Assembly (NCBI GenBank): GCA_030592145.1
Contig: JAUVKJ010000080.1
Span: 1-7,377, forward strand
DNA: 7,377 bases
Direction of reading: 5' to 3'
DNA from: Bacteroides sp.
GTDB taxonomy: Bacteria > Bacteroidota > Bacteroidia > Bacteroidales > SM23-62
In this document: piece after piece, positions 1 through 7,051 of the stretch
How the letters are laid out: each line of letters opens with the position of its first letter
Position numbering within the stretch: position 1 is the stretch's first letter
Translations under genes and position numbers: made by a program
The notes under the pieces: model-generated
What the model saw: only the letters and a program-made list of their open reading frames with translations
The model's database searches: none
What the model was told of the DNA's origin: nothing

Positions 1-407
1 ACATAAAGGCTGTTGCCCGGTACGCTGAAACAGGAATCGACCATAGCTGCAACATGATCTTTGAACAGGAGAAGGAAGTAGTATCTTCCCTGAATTGTAC
101 ACTTATGGCGGATTCTCCCACCGAGGCAAACCTTTTATTCGAAAAAGGCCGGATCAGGATGGAGTCCTGGTGGCTTACCCCTGGACCCATAAGGGTGCAC
201 CGGCACGGTCAGGATACGGAGTTGATTGAATTTCCAGAGCCTGGCAACGGATACCAATATGAAGCAGCTGAAGTAATGCGCTGCCTGGATGAAGGATTGA
301 CTGAAAGTGCCCTGCTCCCCCTTGATTTCAGCCTGGACCTGATCGGGACACTCGACAAGATCCGGGGTATTTGCAGGATCAGTTATGCGCAGGATCAAAT
401 CAAATAA
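1..407 (+). CDS. Gfo/Idh/MocA-family oxidoreductase, C-terminal part (partial at the left edge)
   Basis: This is the 3' end of a gene whose start lies outside the window. The reading frame is open from base 3 and gives 134 residues before the TAA stop, so the first in-frame ATG (54) is internal and not a start. The visible part resembles the C-terminal alpha/beta substrate domain of Gfo/Idh/MocA dehydrogenases of the dimeric dihydrodiol dehydrogenase type. The closing segment is the best sign: a GYQYEAAEV stretch, a CLDEGLTES stretch, then LDFSLDLIGTLDKIRGIC, which matches the usual end 'EA..v..cl..G..ES..mp...sl.li..lD.iR'. The NAD(P)-binding Rossmann half is missing, so cofactor and substrate cannot be judged. 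Such enzymes are cytosolic and oxidise or reduce sugars and cyclitols. The sulfatase starts 13 bases downstream on the same strand, so co-transcription is likely. Confidence 0.8.
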   Translation, partial: IKAVARYAETGIDHSCNMIFEQEKEVVSSLNCTLMADSPTEANLLFEKGRIRMESWWLTPGPIRVHRHGQDTELIEFPEPGNGYQYEAAEVMRCLDEGLTESALLPLDFSLDLIGTLDKIRGICRISYAQDQIK

Positions 408-420
408 AAACCCGAATTTC

Positions 421-1848
421 ATGAAGTACTTATTTAATATTATTGCCCTGGCTCTGTTGCTGGCCTCCTGTACATCAAAAGAAGAGGAAACTCTCCCTAA
501 TATTATTTACATCCTGGCTGATGATCTGGGATACGGGGATCTGAGTTGTTTCGGGCAGGAGCATTTTAAAACCCCGAATATAGACAGGCTTGCGGCAGAA
601 GGTATGCGGCTTACCCAGCATTATTCAGGATCGACTGTATGTGCCCCCTCACGATCGGCCCTGATGACTGGGCAACATACCGGACACACACCTGTCCGGG
701 GAAACAAAGGAGCAAAGCCCGAGGGACAATGGCCCATTGCCGATGAAACCTTTACACTGGCAGAACTGCTTAAGCAAAAGGGCTATATCACAGGAGCTTT
801 TGGTAAATGGGGACTCGGTGGACCGGGCACCGGGGGCGATCCGGTTCGCCAGGGATTTGATGTATTTTACGGCTACAACTGCCAGTCACTGGCCCACAAT
901 TATTATCCCTGGCATTTATGGGATAATCAGGAAAAAGTGATACTTGCAGAAAATGAGGGAAACAGGAAAGGGATCTATGCACCCAATTTGATCCATGAAA
1001 AAGCACTTGAATTCATGGAAGAAAACAGGGATGGCCCGTTCTTTCTTTATTACCCCTCCGTGATACCTCATGCAGAACTGTTTGCACCGGAAGAGTACAT
1101 GGAGAAATTCCGGGGCAAATTCCTTCCTGAAAAGATCTATGAAGGAGCAGATGAAGGGCAGCCCAGGTTCCGGGTTGGCGGTTATGGATCCCAGCCGGAA
1201 GCGCATGCTGCATTTGCCGCCATGGTCAGCCTGCTCGACGTACAGGTTGGTGAGATCATGGATAAACTCCTTGAACTGGGGATCAACGGAAATACCCTCG
1301 TGATCTTTACATCCGATAACGGTCCCCACCTCGAAGGTGGCGCAGATCCGGATTATTTCAACAGCAATGGCATATACAGGGGATATAAGAGAGATCTGTA
1401 CGAAGGTGGAATACGGGTACCCACCATTGCATGCTGGCCGGGAAAAATCGAGGCCGGCTCGGAAACGGACCATCTGTCCGCATTCTGGGATGTCTATCCC
1501 ACAATTGCGGAGATGACGGGACAGGAGGTGCATGACAGCGTCGACGGAATCTCCTTTCTTCCCACCCTGCTTGGAATATCCGTACAGAAGCAGCATAAAT
1601 ACCTCTACTGGGAATTCCATGAAAAAACAGGCCGGCAGGCGGTGAGGAAGGGGGAATGGAAACTGGTGCGCTATCAAGTTTTCGAACCGGAAAATACGAC
1701 GACGGAATTATATAACATCCCGGCGGATCCGGGGGAGAAAAACAATGTCGCAGCGGATCACCCGGAGATCGTAGAGGAATTAACGGCTTTGCTTGAAAAG
1801 TCGAGGAAGGAATCAGAAACCTTCCCGTTTCCCGTTGAGAAACCGTAA
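421..1848 (+). CDS. Sulfatase (S1 / arylsulfatase-type), exported lipoprotein
   Basis: Predicted sulfate-ester hydrolase of 475 residues, a normal length for S1 sulfatases. I chose the ATG at 421 over the in-frame ATG at 385 because it directly begins a lipoprotein signal peptide: Lys2, a hydrophobic core at residues 4-14, and a lipobox LASC with Cys17. TSKEEE follows the Cys. The catalytic signature CAPSR begins at Cys74, the residue converted to formylglycine, and continues as SALMTG. Other active-site residues seen are Asp34-Asp35 and Asp299-Asn300 (in SDNGPH) for calcium, Arg78, Lys129 (in GKWG), His217 and Lys323. All core residues are present, so the enzyme should be active if matured. 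It needs a formylglycine-generating enzyme or anSME, and neither is encoded here. The substrate is unknown; carbohydrate sulfates are usual in this group. The HAD gene follows after 10 bases. No Shine-Dalgarno is visible at the start. Confidence 0.95.
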   Translation: MKYLFNIIALALLLASCTSKEEETLPNIIYILADDLGYGDLSCFGQEHFKTPNIDRLAAEGMRLTQHYSGSTVCAPSRSALMTGQHTGHTPVRGNKGAKPEGQWPIADETFTLAELLKQKGYITGAFGKWGLGGPGTGGDPVRQGFDVFYGYNCQSLAHNYYPWHLWDNQEKVILAENEGNRKGIYAPNLIHEKALEFMEENRDGPFFLYYPSVIPHAELFAPEEYMEKFRGKFLPEKIYEGADEGQPRFRVGGYGSQPEAHAAFAAMVSLLDVQVGEIMDKLLELGINGNTLVIFTSDNGPHLEGGADPDYFNSNGIYRGYKRDLYEGGIRVPTIACWPGKIEAGSETDHLSAFWDVYPTIAEMTGQEVHDSVDGISFLPTLLGISVQKQHKYLYWEFHEKTGRQAVRKGEWKLVRYQVFEPENTTTELYNIPADPGEKNNVAADHPEIVEELTALLEKSRKESETFPFPVEKP

Positions 1849-1858
1849 TAAATATACA

Positions 1859-2665
1859 ATGAGTAAAAAAGATATCGAATACATCAGGTCCAAAAAAGGA
1901 TTCATCATCGACATGGACGGGGTTCTTTACCACGGAAACAAATTGCTTCCCGGGGTAAAGGAATTTGTTCAGTGGTTGAAGAAAGACCACAAGAAATATG
2001 TTTTCCTGACCAACTCCAGCGAAAGGACCCCGAAGGAACTAAAGGAAAAACTCCACCGTCTGGGAATCCAGGTTGATACATCCGTATTTTACACCTCAGC
2101 CCTTGCCACCGCGATGTTCCTGGCCAGCCAGAAACCCAGGGGTAGTGCTTTTATTATCGGGGAAGCGGGACTTATTAATGCGCTTTATAATGTAGGCTAC
2201 ACCATGAACAATGTGGATCCTGATTTTGTGGTCATGGGCGAGACACGGACCTATTCTTATGAAAAACTTGAGCAAGCCGTAAACCTGGTTCTTAAAGGTG
2301 CCAGGCTTGTGGGTACCAATCCCGACCTCACGGGTCCCATCGAAAACGGTATCGCTCCTGCAACCAAATCACTCATTGCTCCCATCGAGCTGTCAACCAA
2401 CCGCAATGCCTACTTTGTAGGAAAACCCAATCCCCTGATGATGCGCAACGCCCTGAAAAAGATCGGCTGCATCAGGGAAGAATCCATTATCATCGGCGAC
2501 CGGATGGACACGGATATCGTTGCCGGGATCGAATCGGAGATCGATACCTGCCTGGTGTTGAGCGGAATCACTGACCGGGAAATTATGGCCGGGTTTGCCT
2601 ATCAGCCCCGGTTCGTTCTGAATGGCGTGGGAGACATTGTAAGCAGCCTGAGAGAAAAAAAGTAG
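1859..2665 (+). CDS. HAD-IIA family phosphatase, NagD-like
   Basis: Cytosolic haloacid-dehalogenase-superfamily hydrolase of 268 residues, the usual size for the IIA (NagD/p-nitrophenylphosphatase) group. I chose the ATG at 1859 because the protein then starts just ahead of motif I, as in homologs, and the ATG follows an A/T-rich ATAAATATACA stretch after the sulfatase stop. An upstream in-frame ATG (1793) would lie inside the sulfatase gene. Motif I is DMDGVL, with nucleophile Asp18 and acid/base Asp20. Motif II is LTNSS (Thr51, Asn52). Motif III is Lys189 in VGKPNP. Motif IV is GDRMDTDI, with magnesium ligands Asp214 and Asp219. The region between motifs II and III is the C2b-type cap of this subfamily. 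Family members dephosphorylate nucleotides or sugar phosphates; E. coli NagD prefers UMP. The substrate here cannot be read from sequence. The PHP gene follows after 36 bases that carry a hairpin. Confidence 0.92.
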   Translation: MSKKDIEYIRSKKGFIIDMDGVLYHGNKLLPGVKEFVQWLKKDHKKYVFLTNSSERTPKELKEKLHRLGIQVDTSVFYTSALATAMFLASQKPRGSAFIIGEAGLINALYNVGYTMNNVDPDFVVMGETRTYSYEKLEQAVNLVLKGARLVGTNPDLTGPIENGIAPATKSLIAPIELSTNRNAYFVGKPNPLMMRNALKKIGCIREESIIIGDRMDTDIVAGIESEIDTCLVLSGITDREIMAGFAYQPRFVLNGVGDIVSSLREKK

Positions 2666-2668
2666 TAA

Positions 2669-2696
2669 CTTGCCTGGTGAACCGGATACCGGCAAG
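2669..2696 (+). repeat. Inverted repeat between the HAD and PHP genes
   Basis: CTTGCC (2669-2674) is matched by GGCAAG (2691-2696). If T2675 is bulged, the stem extends with GGT (2676-2678) pairing to ACC (2688-2690), giving nine pairs around a nine-base loop. It fills most of the 36-base gap and ends five bases before the PHP start codon. No T-run follows, so it is not a standard intrinsic terminator. It could limit ribosome access to the PHP start, affect mRNA stability or processing, or be chance. Seen in sequence; role is inference. Confidence 0.45.
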
Positions 2697-2701
2697 TCCC
2701 A

Positions 2702-3958
2702 ATGAGTAAATATATATTAAAAGATTTTTCCGACCAGTCAGAGCTGCTGTTCGATTACCAGAGTGCATCCGAAAGGGATATTCCCCAGGTTAATGCCCAC
2801 CTGCATACACCCCATTCATTCAGTTTCTTCGACAGTATCCCTGACATCTTCAGGCAGGCCCTGAAAGAGAATGTCCGGGTCCTCGGTATCAATGATTTTT
2901 ACCTGGCAGACGGGTTTCGTGAATTCTACGAAGAAGGGCTTAAAGCCGGGATTTTTCCGATGTTCAATATCGAGATCGTGGGACTCATGCTTAAGGAGCA
3001 GTACAACAGGTTCAGGATCAATGATCCGGTCAATCCGGGCCGGACCTATCTGTCGGGAAAAGGACTTGATTACCCGTTTCACCTGGATGAGACACTCGCA
3101 TGCAGTCTAAAGAACGCCCGCTTAGAAATCCAGCTTCACGTTAAGGAAATCTTCAAAAAAGCCAACCGGATAATTCGGGAACAAGATCCGGAGCTCAATT
3201 TGAAATATTCGGATATCAAAAGGATTTTTGCCCGTAAATTTGTTACTGAAAGGCATATCAGCAAGGCCATTCGCACCCTGATCTTTGACAAATACGAGAA
3301 TCTTTCCGACCGGAAAAAAATCCTGATGAAATTGTGCGGTACCACCGAATGTGCTGCAGACATGAGCGATTACGCCTGTGTGGAAAACGAGATCCGGTCC
3401 CGTTTCCTGAAATCCGGAGGAAGGGCCTTTGTTGCAGAAAAATTAAGTGCATTTCTTCCCGTATCTGAAGTATTGCAGATCATACTGAATGCCGGGGGAA
3501 TACCGTGCTACAGTGTACTGCTTGACGATGAACAGGGTCGCTGCACGGAGTACGAAGCCAATAAGCAGATCCTTTTGAATGAACTGCTGGCATATAATGT
3601 TCATTGCATCGAATTCTTACCGTCAAGGAATAACCCGGAAATTTTAAAAGATTACGCCCGGTTTTTCAGCAACAAGGATTTCCTGGTCCTGTTCGGCACA
3701 GCACACAGCACACCGGAAGAAAAGCCCTTGAGGGTGAACACCAGGGACGGGAAATACCTTGATGAAGAACTTTCAGGAATTTCCTATGATGGCGCCAGTG
3801 TGATCGCCGCCCACCAGTATTTAAGAGCCAGGGGGGAAACGGGTTATGTGAGTAGTGAAGGAATCCCCCAGAAAAAACGCATTAATGAATTCATTGCACT
3901 GGGCAAGGCGGTTATTCACAAATTTATCAACGCAGAACCCAGAACAAAAAGCAGATGA
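2702..3958 (+). CDS. PHP-domain protein, divergent, with a large central insertion
   Basis: Predicted cytosolic metal-dependent hydrolase of the PHP (polymerase and histidinol phosphatase) superfamily, 418 residues, long for a stand-alone PHP phosphatase (commonly about 270). Motif I is clear: NAHLHTPHSF, with His33 and His35. Next come LGINDF (residues 61-66, where many PHP proteins have ITDH) and FNIEI (Glu91, the usual glutamate ligand). Residues about 100-255 form a largely helical, charged insertion I do not recognise. The later NAGGIP segment (about 263-268) resembles the stretch before the usual AHP motif but continues CYSVL, so that histidine is absent. FGTAHST (His335) resembles the last motif but lacks the usual Asp before His. 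Part of the metal site is therefore kept and part changed, so catalysis is possible but uncertain. The ATG at 2702 has no Shine-Dalgarno. The stop is one base from that of the convergent kinase. Substrate unknown. Confidence 0.75.
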   Translation: MSKYILKDFSDQSELLFDYQSASERDIPQVNAHLHTPHSFSFFDSIPDIFRQALKENVRVLGINDFYLADGFREFYEEGLKAGIFPMFNIEIVGLMLKEQYNRFRINDPVNPGRTYLSGKGLDYPFHLDETLACSLKNARLEIQLHVKEIFKKANRIIREQDPELNLKYSDIKRIFARKFVTERHISKAIRTLIFDKYENLSDRKKILMKLCGTTECAADMSDYACVENEIRSRFLKSGGRAFVAEKLSAFLPVSEVLQIILNAGGIPCYSVLLDDEQGRCTEYEANKQILLNELLAYNVHCIEFLPSRNNPEILKDYARFFSNKDFLVLFGTAHSTPEEKPLRVNTRDGKYLDEELSGISYDGASVIAAHQYLRARGETGYVSSEGIPQKKRINEFIALGKAVIHKFINAEPRTKSR

Positions 3959-3959
3959 C

Positions 3960-4886
3960 TCAGGTACCCTGCTGTATTTCTTCCGCAAATTCCCTGGAAA
4001 TATAATTATCATAGTGCCGGCAGACATGTGACGCAAACTGTACGCCGATCCTGGCCATCATCAAAATTTCATTATTGCCGATCTCCTTGAAATTCTGCCT
4101 GGTGATCCCGTTCTTCAGCAAAAAATGCAGGATCCCGGCATTAAAATTATCCCCTGCCCCGATAGTACTCACCGGATCGATTTTCTCTGCAGGAATTTTC
4201 AGCCGGCTTGATTTGTAAAAGATCTGAACCTCTGCAGCATTCTGTGTGTACAGAAGAAGCCTGGACCCGGTGTCGATAAGGCGGGCAACCTCTGCAGGAT
4301 CATCAAGCCCGAATATCAGGCGGAAGTCCTCATCCGATCCGCGTACGATATCGGCACAGGCTATGTTCTCAATGATCCTTGGTTTCAATTCTTCCAGTTC
4401 ATGAAGATGAGCCTTCCTGAAGTTCGGATCATAAACGATAAGCGAACCCCTCTTTTTCCCTATTTCGAGTAACCTGAGTAAAGAATCCCTCACTTCAGAA
4501 GTACTTGCGTAAATAGAACCAAAGAGAATAATATCCCCGGCATCCAGATCCAGTGGCAAGTCCTGGAGGCGCTGCTCCGGAAAATCCTTGTAGAATGAAT
4601 ACCGGGCATTGTTATCACTGTCAAGGAAAGCCAGGGCAAGAGCTGATTTTCCGTCCGCAAACCGGTTTACATACCTGGTATTCACCCCATTTTCAGCAAG
4701 GTAGGAATCGATCAGGGCACCCACATCATCACGGGCATATTCACTGATAAACCTGGGATTCCAGCCGAGCCTTCCCATGGATACAAAAGCATTCAGTACG
4801 GATCCTCCCGGCTTTGCAGCGACAGGCTGCCCGTCCTTAAAGATGATATCCAGGACTGTTTCACCGAAACCAAAAACTTTTCTCAT
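3960..4886 (-). CDS. PfkB-family carbohydrate kinase (fructokinase-like)
   Basis: Cytosolic ATP-dependent sugar or nucleoside kinase of the ribokinase/PfkB family, 308 residues, normal length. The N-terminus MRKVFGFGETVLDIIF begins right at the first beta strand, supporting this start. PfkB signature 1 is at residues 27-41 (GGSVLNAFVSMGRLG; Gly27-Gly28 and Asn32 contact the sugar). YDPNFR (152-157) resembles the DPNxR motif common in fructokinases. Signature 2 is STIGAGDNFNAG (240-251), with the anion hole GAGD and catalytic base Asp246. All key residues are present. Fructose or a related ketose is the likeliest substrate, but PfkB specificity is poorly predicted from sequence (2-keto-3-deoxygluconate, ribose, tagatose 6-phosphate and others are possible). 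It is the last gene of the minus-strand string, 53 bases after the isochorismatase-family gene. AAGGG sits directly against the ATG, too close for a normal ribosome-binding site. Confidence 0.93.
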   Translation of the reverse strand: MRKVFGFGETVLDIIFKDGQPVAAKPGGSVLNAFVSMGRLGWNPRFISEYARDDVGALIDSYLAENGVNTRYVNRFADGKSALALAFLDSDNNARYSFYKDFPEQRLQDLPLDLDAGDIILFGSIYASTSEVRDSLLRLLEIGKKRGSLIVYDPNFRKAHLHELEELKPRIIENIACADIVRGSDEDFRLIFGLDDPAEVARLIDTGSRLLLYTQNAAEVQIFYKSSRLKIPAEKIDPVSTIGAGDNFNAGILHFLLKNGITRQNFKEIGNNEILMMARIGVQFASHVCRHYDNYISREFAEEIQQGT

Positions 4887-4917
4887 CCCTTAAACTGTTA
4901 CATGGTGACCGATGTGT

Positions 4918-4934
4918 GAATCCTGTCCGGATTC
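4918..4934. repeat. Inverted repeat between the hydrolase and kinase genes
   Basis: On either strand this reads GAATCC, a five-base spacer, GGATTC: a perfect 6+6 inverted repeat. It overlaps a second palindrome on the minus strand, CCGGA-A-TCCGG (4927-4937), so two alternative hairpins are possible. It occupies the centre of the 53-base gap after the hydrolase stop. No T-run follows on the minus strand, so it does not look like an intrinsic terminator. It could be a processing or stability element, a protein site, or chance. Confidence 0.35.
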
Positions 4935-4939
4935 CGGCA

Positions 4940-5482
4940 TTACTTTACCAGACCGGATATTGCCTTGAATTCTTCCGTGCCTGAATACCTGCAAAGCTCG
5001 AACAGGATGGATTCATAGCTACTGATGACTACTCCTTCCTTTCTCATTCTATGTATGGCTGTTTTCTTGTCAGATAACCTGCGCGAGGAAACACAATCCT
5101 CGATCACCACCGGGAGGTATTCCCTTTCCAGCAGGTCAATTACGGTCTGCAACACACAGATATGGCTCTCTATACCGGCCACAAGAATGAATTTCCGGCC
5201 GGTTTCTTCCAGGGTCTTCGTAACCACGGGTTCATCGCAGCAGGAAAAGGCCGTCTTTTCGATATGAGTAAACGAATCAAAAAGAGCTTCGATAGAGGCG
5301 ATCGTGTGACCCAGTCCCCTGCTGTACTGCTGTGTCACATGCACCGGGACCCCCAGTACCTGCAAGCCCCGGATCAGTATCCCTGTGTTGGCCGCAATCG
5401 TATTATGTTCATGGATATGCGGGAACAGCCGTTCCTGTATATCTATGATCAGAGCTGTTGTATTATCTCTTCGTATCCGCAT
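4940..5482 (-). CDS. Isochorismatase-family cysteine hydrolase (YcaC-like)
   Basis: Cytosolic alpha/beta cysteine hydrolase of 180 residues, a normal family length. I chose the ATG at 5482 because MRIRRDNTTALIIDIQERL aligns with the family's usual N-terminus ('M....ntalliiDvQe'). In-frame ATGs farther upstream (5539 and 5524) would add residues encoded wholly within the upstream SIS gene. The catalytic triad is Asp14 (in IIDIQE), Lys76 (in IEKTAFSCC) and Cys109 (in GIESHICV). The GIESH segment carries the conserved cis-peptide region. The KTxFSCC pattern is typical of the YcaC-like branch, whose members act on amide-type substrates or remain uncharacterised; I cannot assign a substrate. It is not evidence of isochorismate or siderophore metabolism, as no such genes are nearby. 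The start overlaps the end of the SIS gene by 20 bases, which suggests translational coupling. Confidence 0.9.
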   Translation of the reverse strand: MRIRRDNTTALIIDIQERLFPHIHEHNTIAANTGILIRGLQVLGVPVHVTQQYSRGLGHTIASIEALFDSFTHIEKTAFSCCDEPVVTKTLEETGRKFILVAGIESHICVLQTVIDLLEREYLPVVIEDCVSSRRLSDKKTAIHRMRKEGVVISSYESILFELCRYSGTEEFKAISGLVK

Positions 5483-6080
5483 CCTGCTCTGAATTTCTTG
5501 ATTTATGTCCCAGGTAGCCTCCATGATGCCGTTTGGCATAATCCACCGGTGTGAAACCGATTTTGTTCATCTGAAGAACAACCAGGATATCCCCGATCAC
5601 CGTCATGGTGGTGGTCGAGGTTGTAGGTGTTAGCTTAAGCGGGCAAATTTCCTCTGGATTCCCGGTATGAAGAAAAACATCCGCCTTCCTGACCAGCTCT
5701 GATTGAGGGTTCCCGCTGATCACAATCAGGGGGAGCGCCCCGTATAAATTCCCGGCAAGTTTTACAAGTTCGATGATCTCCCTGGTCTTGCCTGAATTAC
5801 TGATCAGCAGGAGCAGATCACTCTTCTGTATGACCCCCAGATCACCGTGCTGTGCATCGCAGGGATGCAGGAAAACAGCAGGTGTCCCTGTCGAACTGAA
5901 GGTAGTGGCCATGTTCATGGCAATCTGTCCGGCCTTGCCCATGCCGCTGCAGACGAGTTTTCCTTTCCCCTCATGTACATGAGTATATATTAGCCCGGTG
6001 GCTTTGTGAAAAGCCCCTGTCGGGGGTATGTTCAGGATTGCATCAGATTCCCGTTTTAAAAGCTCTTTGATTGTTTCCAT
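5463..6080 (-). CDS. SIS-domain sugar-phosphate isomerase, KdsD/GutQ-like, without CBS domains
   Basis: Predicted cytosolic isomerase of 205 residues, probably converting D-ribulose 5-phosphate to D-arabinose 5-phosphate. It matches the SIS half of E. coli KdsD along its length: GMGKAG (47-52), a TFSSTGTPAVFLHP stretch (60-73), HGDLG (78-82), LISNSGKTRE (92-101), CPLKLTPTTSTT (146-157), and HHGGYLG (185-191). By my alignment from memory with KdsD Lys59, Glu111, Glu152 and His193, the counterparts are Lys49, Glu101, Glu144 and His185, all conserved. Full-length KdsD (about 328 residues) carries two CBS domains after the SIS domain; this protein ends just after it. SIS-only relatives are known in Bacteroides and some other bacteria, so this is probably a natural short form and not a broken gene. 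Related SIS enzymes (hexulose-6-phosphate isomerase) are less likely given the TPTTSTT and HGG motifs. It lies 14 bases after the transaldolase and overlaps the next gene by 20 bases. Confidence 0.88.
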   Translation of the reverse strand: METIKELLKRESDAILNIPPTGAFHKATGLIYTHVHEGKGKLVCSGMGKAGQIAMNMATTFSSTGTPAVFLHPCDAQHGDLGVIQKSDLLLLISNSGKTREIIELVKLAGNLYGALPLIVISGNPQSELVRKADVFLHTGNPEEICPLKLTPTTSTTTMTVIGDILVVLQMNKIGFTPVDYAKRHHGGYLGHKSRNSEQDADTKR

Positions 6081-6094
6081 TTGTTCCGGGAGTT

Positions 6095-7051
6095 TTACAT
6101 GAATTCCAAAACCATTAGTTTCAGCTTGTTCAGGTCAGCATTAAATCGCCTGATCCCTTCCGATAGTTTTTCCGTTGCCATGGCATTCTCGTTCAGCATC
6201 CATCGGAATTTTTTTTCATCCAGCGATATCTTTTCCATATCTGATCGCATGGCTTCCTCCGGTATCAGCTTCCTGTGCAGGACCCCTTCCGCCTCCTCCA
6301 GTTCAGCCAGGAGGGCAGGAGAAATGGTCAGAAGGTCGCATCCTGCCAATTCAGTGATCTCTTCTGAATTCCGGAAACTTGCTCCCATCACCTCGGTCTG
6401 ATATCCGAACTTCCTGTAATAATTATAGATATCCCTGACCGACAGTACTCCGGGATCTTCCCTGCCAGGAATATGATCCACGCCCCTGTCCTTTTTATGC
6501 CAGTCACAGATCCTTCCAACGAAGGGGGAAATAAGCTGTACACCCGCCTCTGCGCAGGCAATGGCCTGTGCCATACTGAAAAGCAGCGTGAGATTGCAAT
6601 GGATGCCTTCTTTTTCAAGTACTTCTCCAGCCCTGATCCCTTCCCATGTCGTTGCAAGCTTAATAAGTATTTTCTCCCTTGAAATTCCGGACTCACCATA
6701 AAGACTGATCAGTTTCCGGGCTTTTTCGATGGAAGCCTCCGTGTCAAAGGAAAGGCTTGCATCGACTTCGGTTGATACCCGGCGGGGAACCACCTTTAGT
6801 ATCTCTACACCAAAGTTCACGGCAAGTTTGTCAAGGATATGGTCCAGCTGTTCCTCTGTTGCGCCTGCCCTGTCTTTTCCGTAGGCAACCACATCAGTGA
6901 TAAGTGATTTATACTTTTTGTTTTTTGCGGCAGCATATATAAGGGAAGGATTGGTCGTTGCGTCTATGGGTTTGAATCTTTCAATCGATTGAAAATCACC
7001 AGTATCCGCTACAACTTCGGTATATTGTTTCAATTGTTCTAAGAGGTTCAT
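6095..7051 (-). CDS. tal: Transaldolase (TalB-type)
   Basis: Cytosolic pentose-phosphate-pathway enzyme that moves a dihydroxyacetone unit between sedoheptulose 7-phosphate and glyceraldehyde 3-phosphate, yielding erythrose 4-phosphate and fructose 6-phosphate. It has 318 residues, matching E. coli TalB (317) and not the short 220-residue MipB/TalC type. Key residues are Asp16 (in VADTGDF), Asn34 (in DATTNPSL), Glu95 (in RVSTEVDA) and the Schiff-base Lys131 (in [16 protein letters not shown]). The [11 protein letters not shown] and [12 protein letters not shown] segments that follow are near-diagnostic of TalB. The start at 7051 matches the family's N-terminus. It is the first gene of the minus-strand string, with the likely promoter in the A/T-rich gap to the right. 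No Shine-Dalgarno precedes the ATG (AATTTCAAT). The sequence is intact with no missing residues. Confidence 0.97.
   Translation of the reverse strand: MNLLEQLKQYTEVVADTGDFQSIERFKPIDATTNPSLIYAAAKNKKYKSLITDVVAYGKDRAGATEEQLDHILDKLAVNFGVEILKVVPRRVSTEVDASLSFDTEASIEKARKLISLYGESGISREKILIKLATTWEGIRAGEVLEKEGIHCNLTLLFSMAQAIACAEAGVQLISPFVGRICDWHKKDRGVDHIPGREDPGVLSVRDIYNYYRKFGYQTEVMGASFRNSEEITELAGCDLLTISPALLAELEEAEGVLHRKLIPEEAMRSDMEKISLDEKKFRWMLNENAMATEKLSEGIRRFNADLNKLKLMVLEFM

Noticed and set aside
385..420. Upstream ATG at 385 as the sulfatase start
   Set aside because: It would add 12 polar residues ahead of the signal peptide and overlap the oxidoreductase gene. The ATG at 421 gives a standard lipoprotein signal.
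916..1677. A 253-codon open frame on the minus strand inside the sulfatase gene
   Set aside because: It lies wholly opposite a gene with complete catalytic motifs, has no recognisable domain, and its composition is what the antisense of a coding region gives.
1793..1858. Upstream ATG at 1793 as the HAD start
   Set aside because: It would add 22 basic residues encoded inside the sulfatase gene. The ATG at 1859 matches the family N-terminus.
1358..1990. A 210-codon minus-strand frame across the sulfatase-HAD junction
   Set aside because: It is rich in Pro, Ser and Arg with no domain pattern, and it lies antisense to two well-supported genes.
2669..2696. Intrinsic terminator after the HAD gene
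   Set aside because: A stem is present but no T-run follows, and the PHP start is only five bases beyond.
4940..5482. Evidence for isochorismate or siderophore biosynthesis
   Set aside because: The family name is misleading. The motifs point to the YcaC-like branch and no siderophore genes are in the window.
5162..5554. A 130-codon plus-strand frame opposite the cysteine hydrolase
   Set aside because: It lacks any family motif and is antisense to a gene with an intact Asp-Lys-Cys triad.
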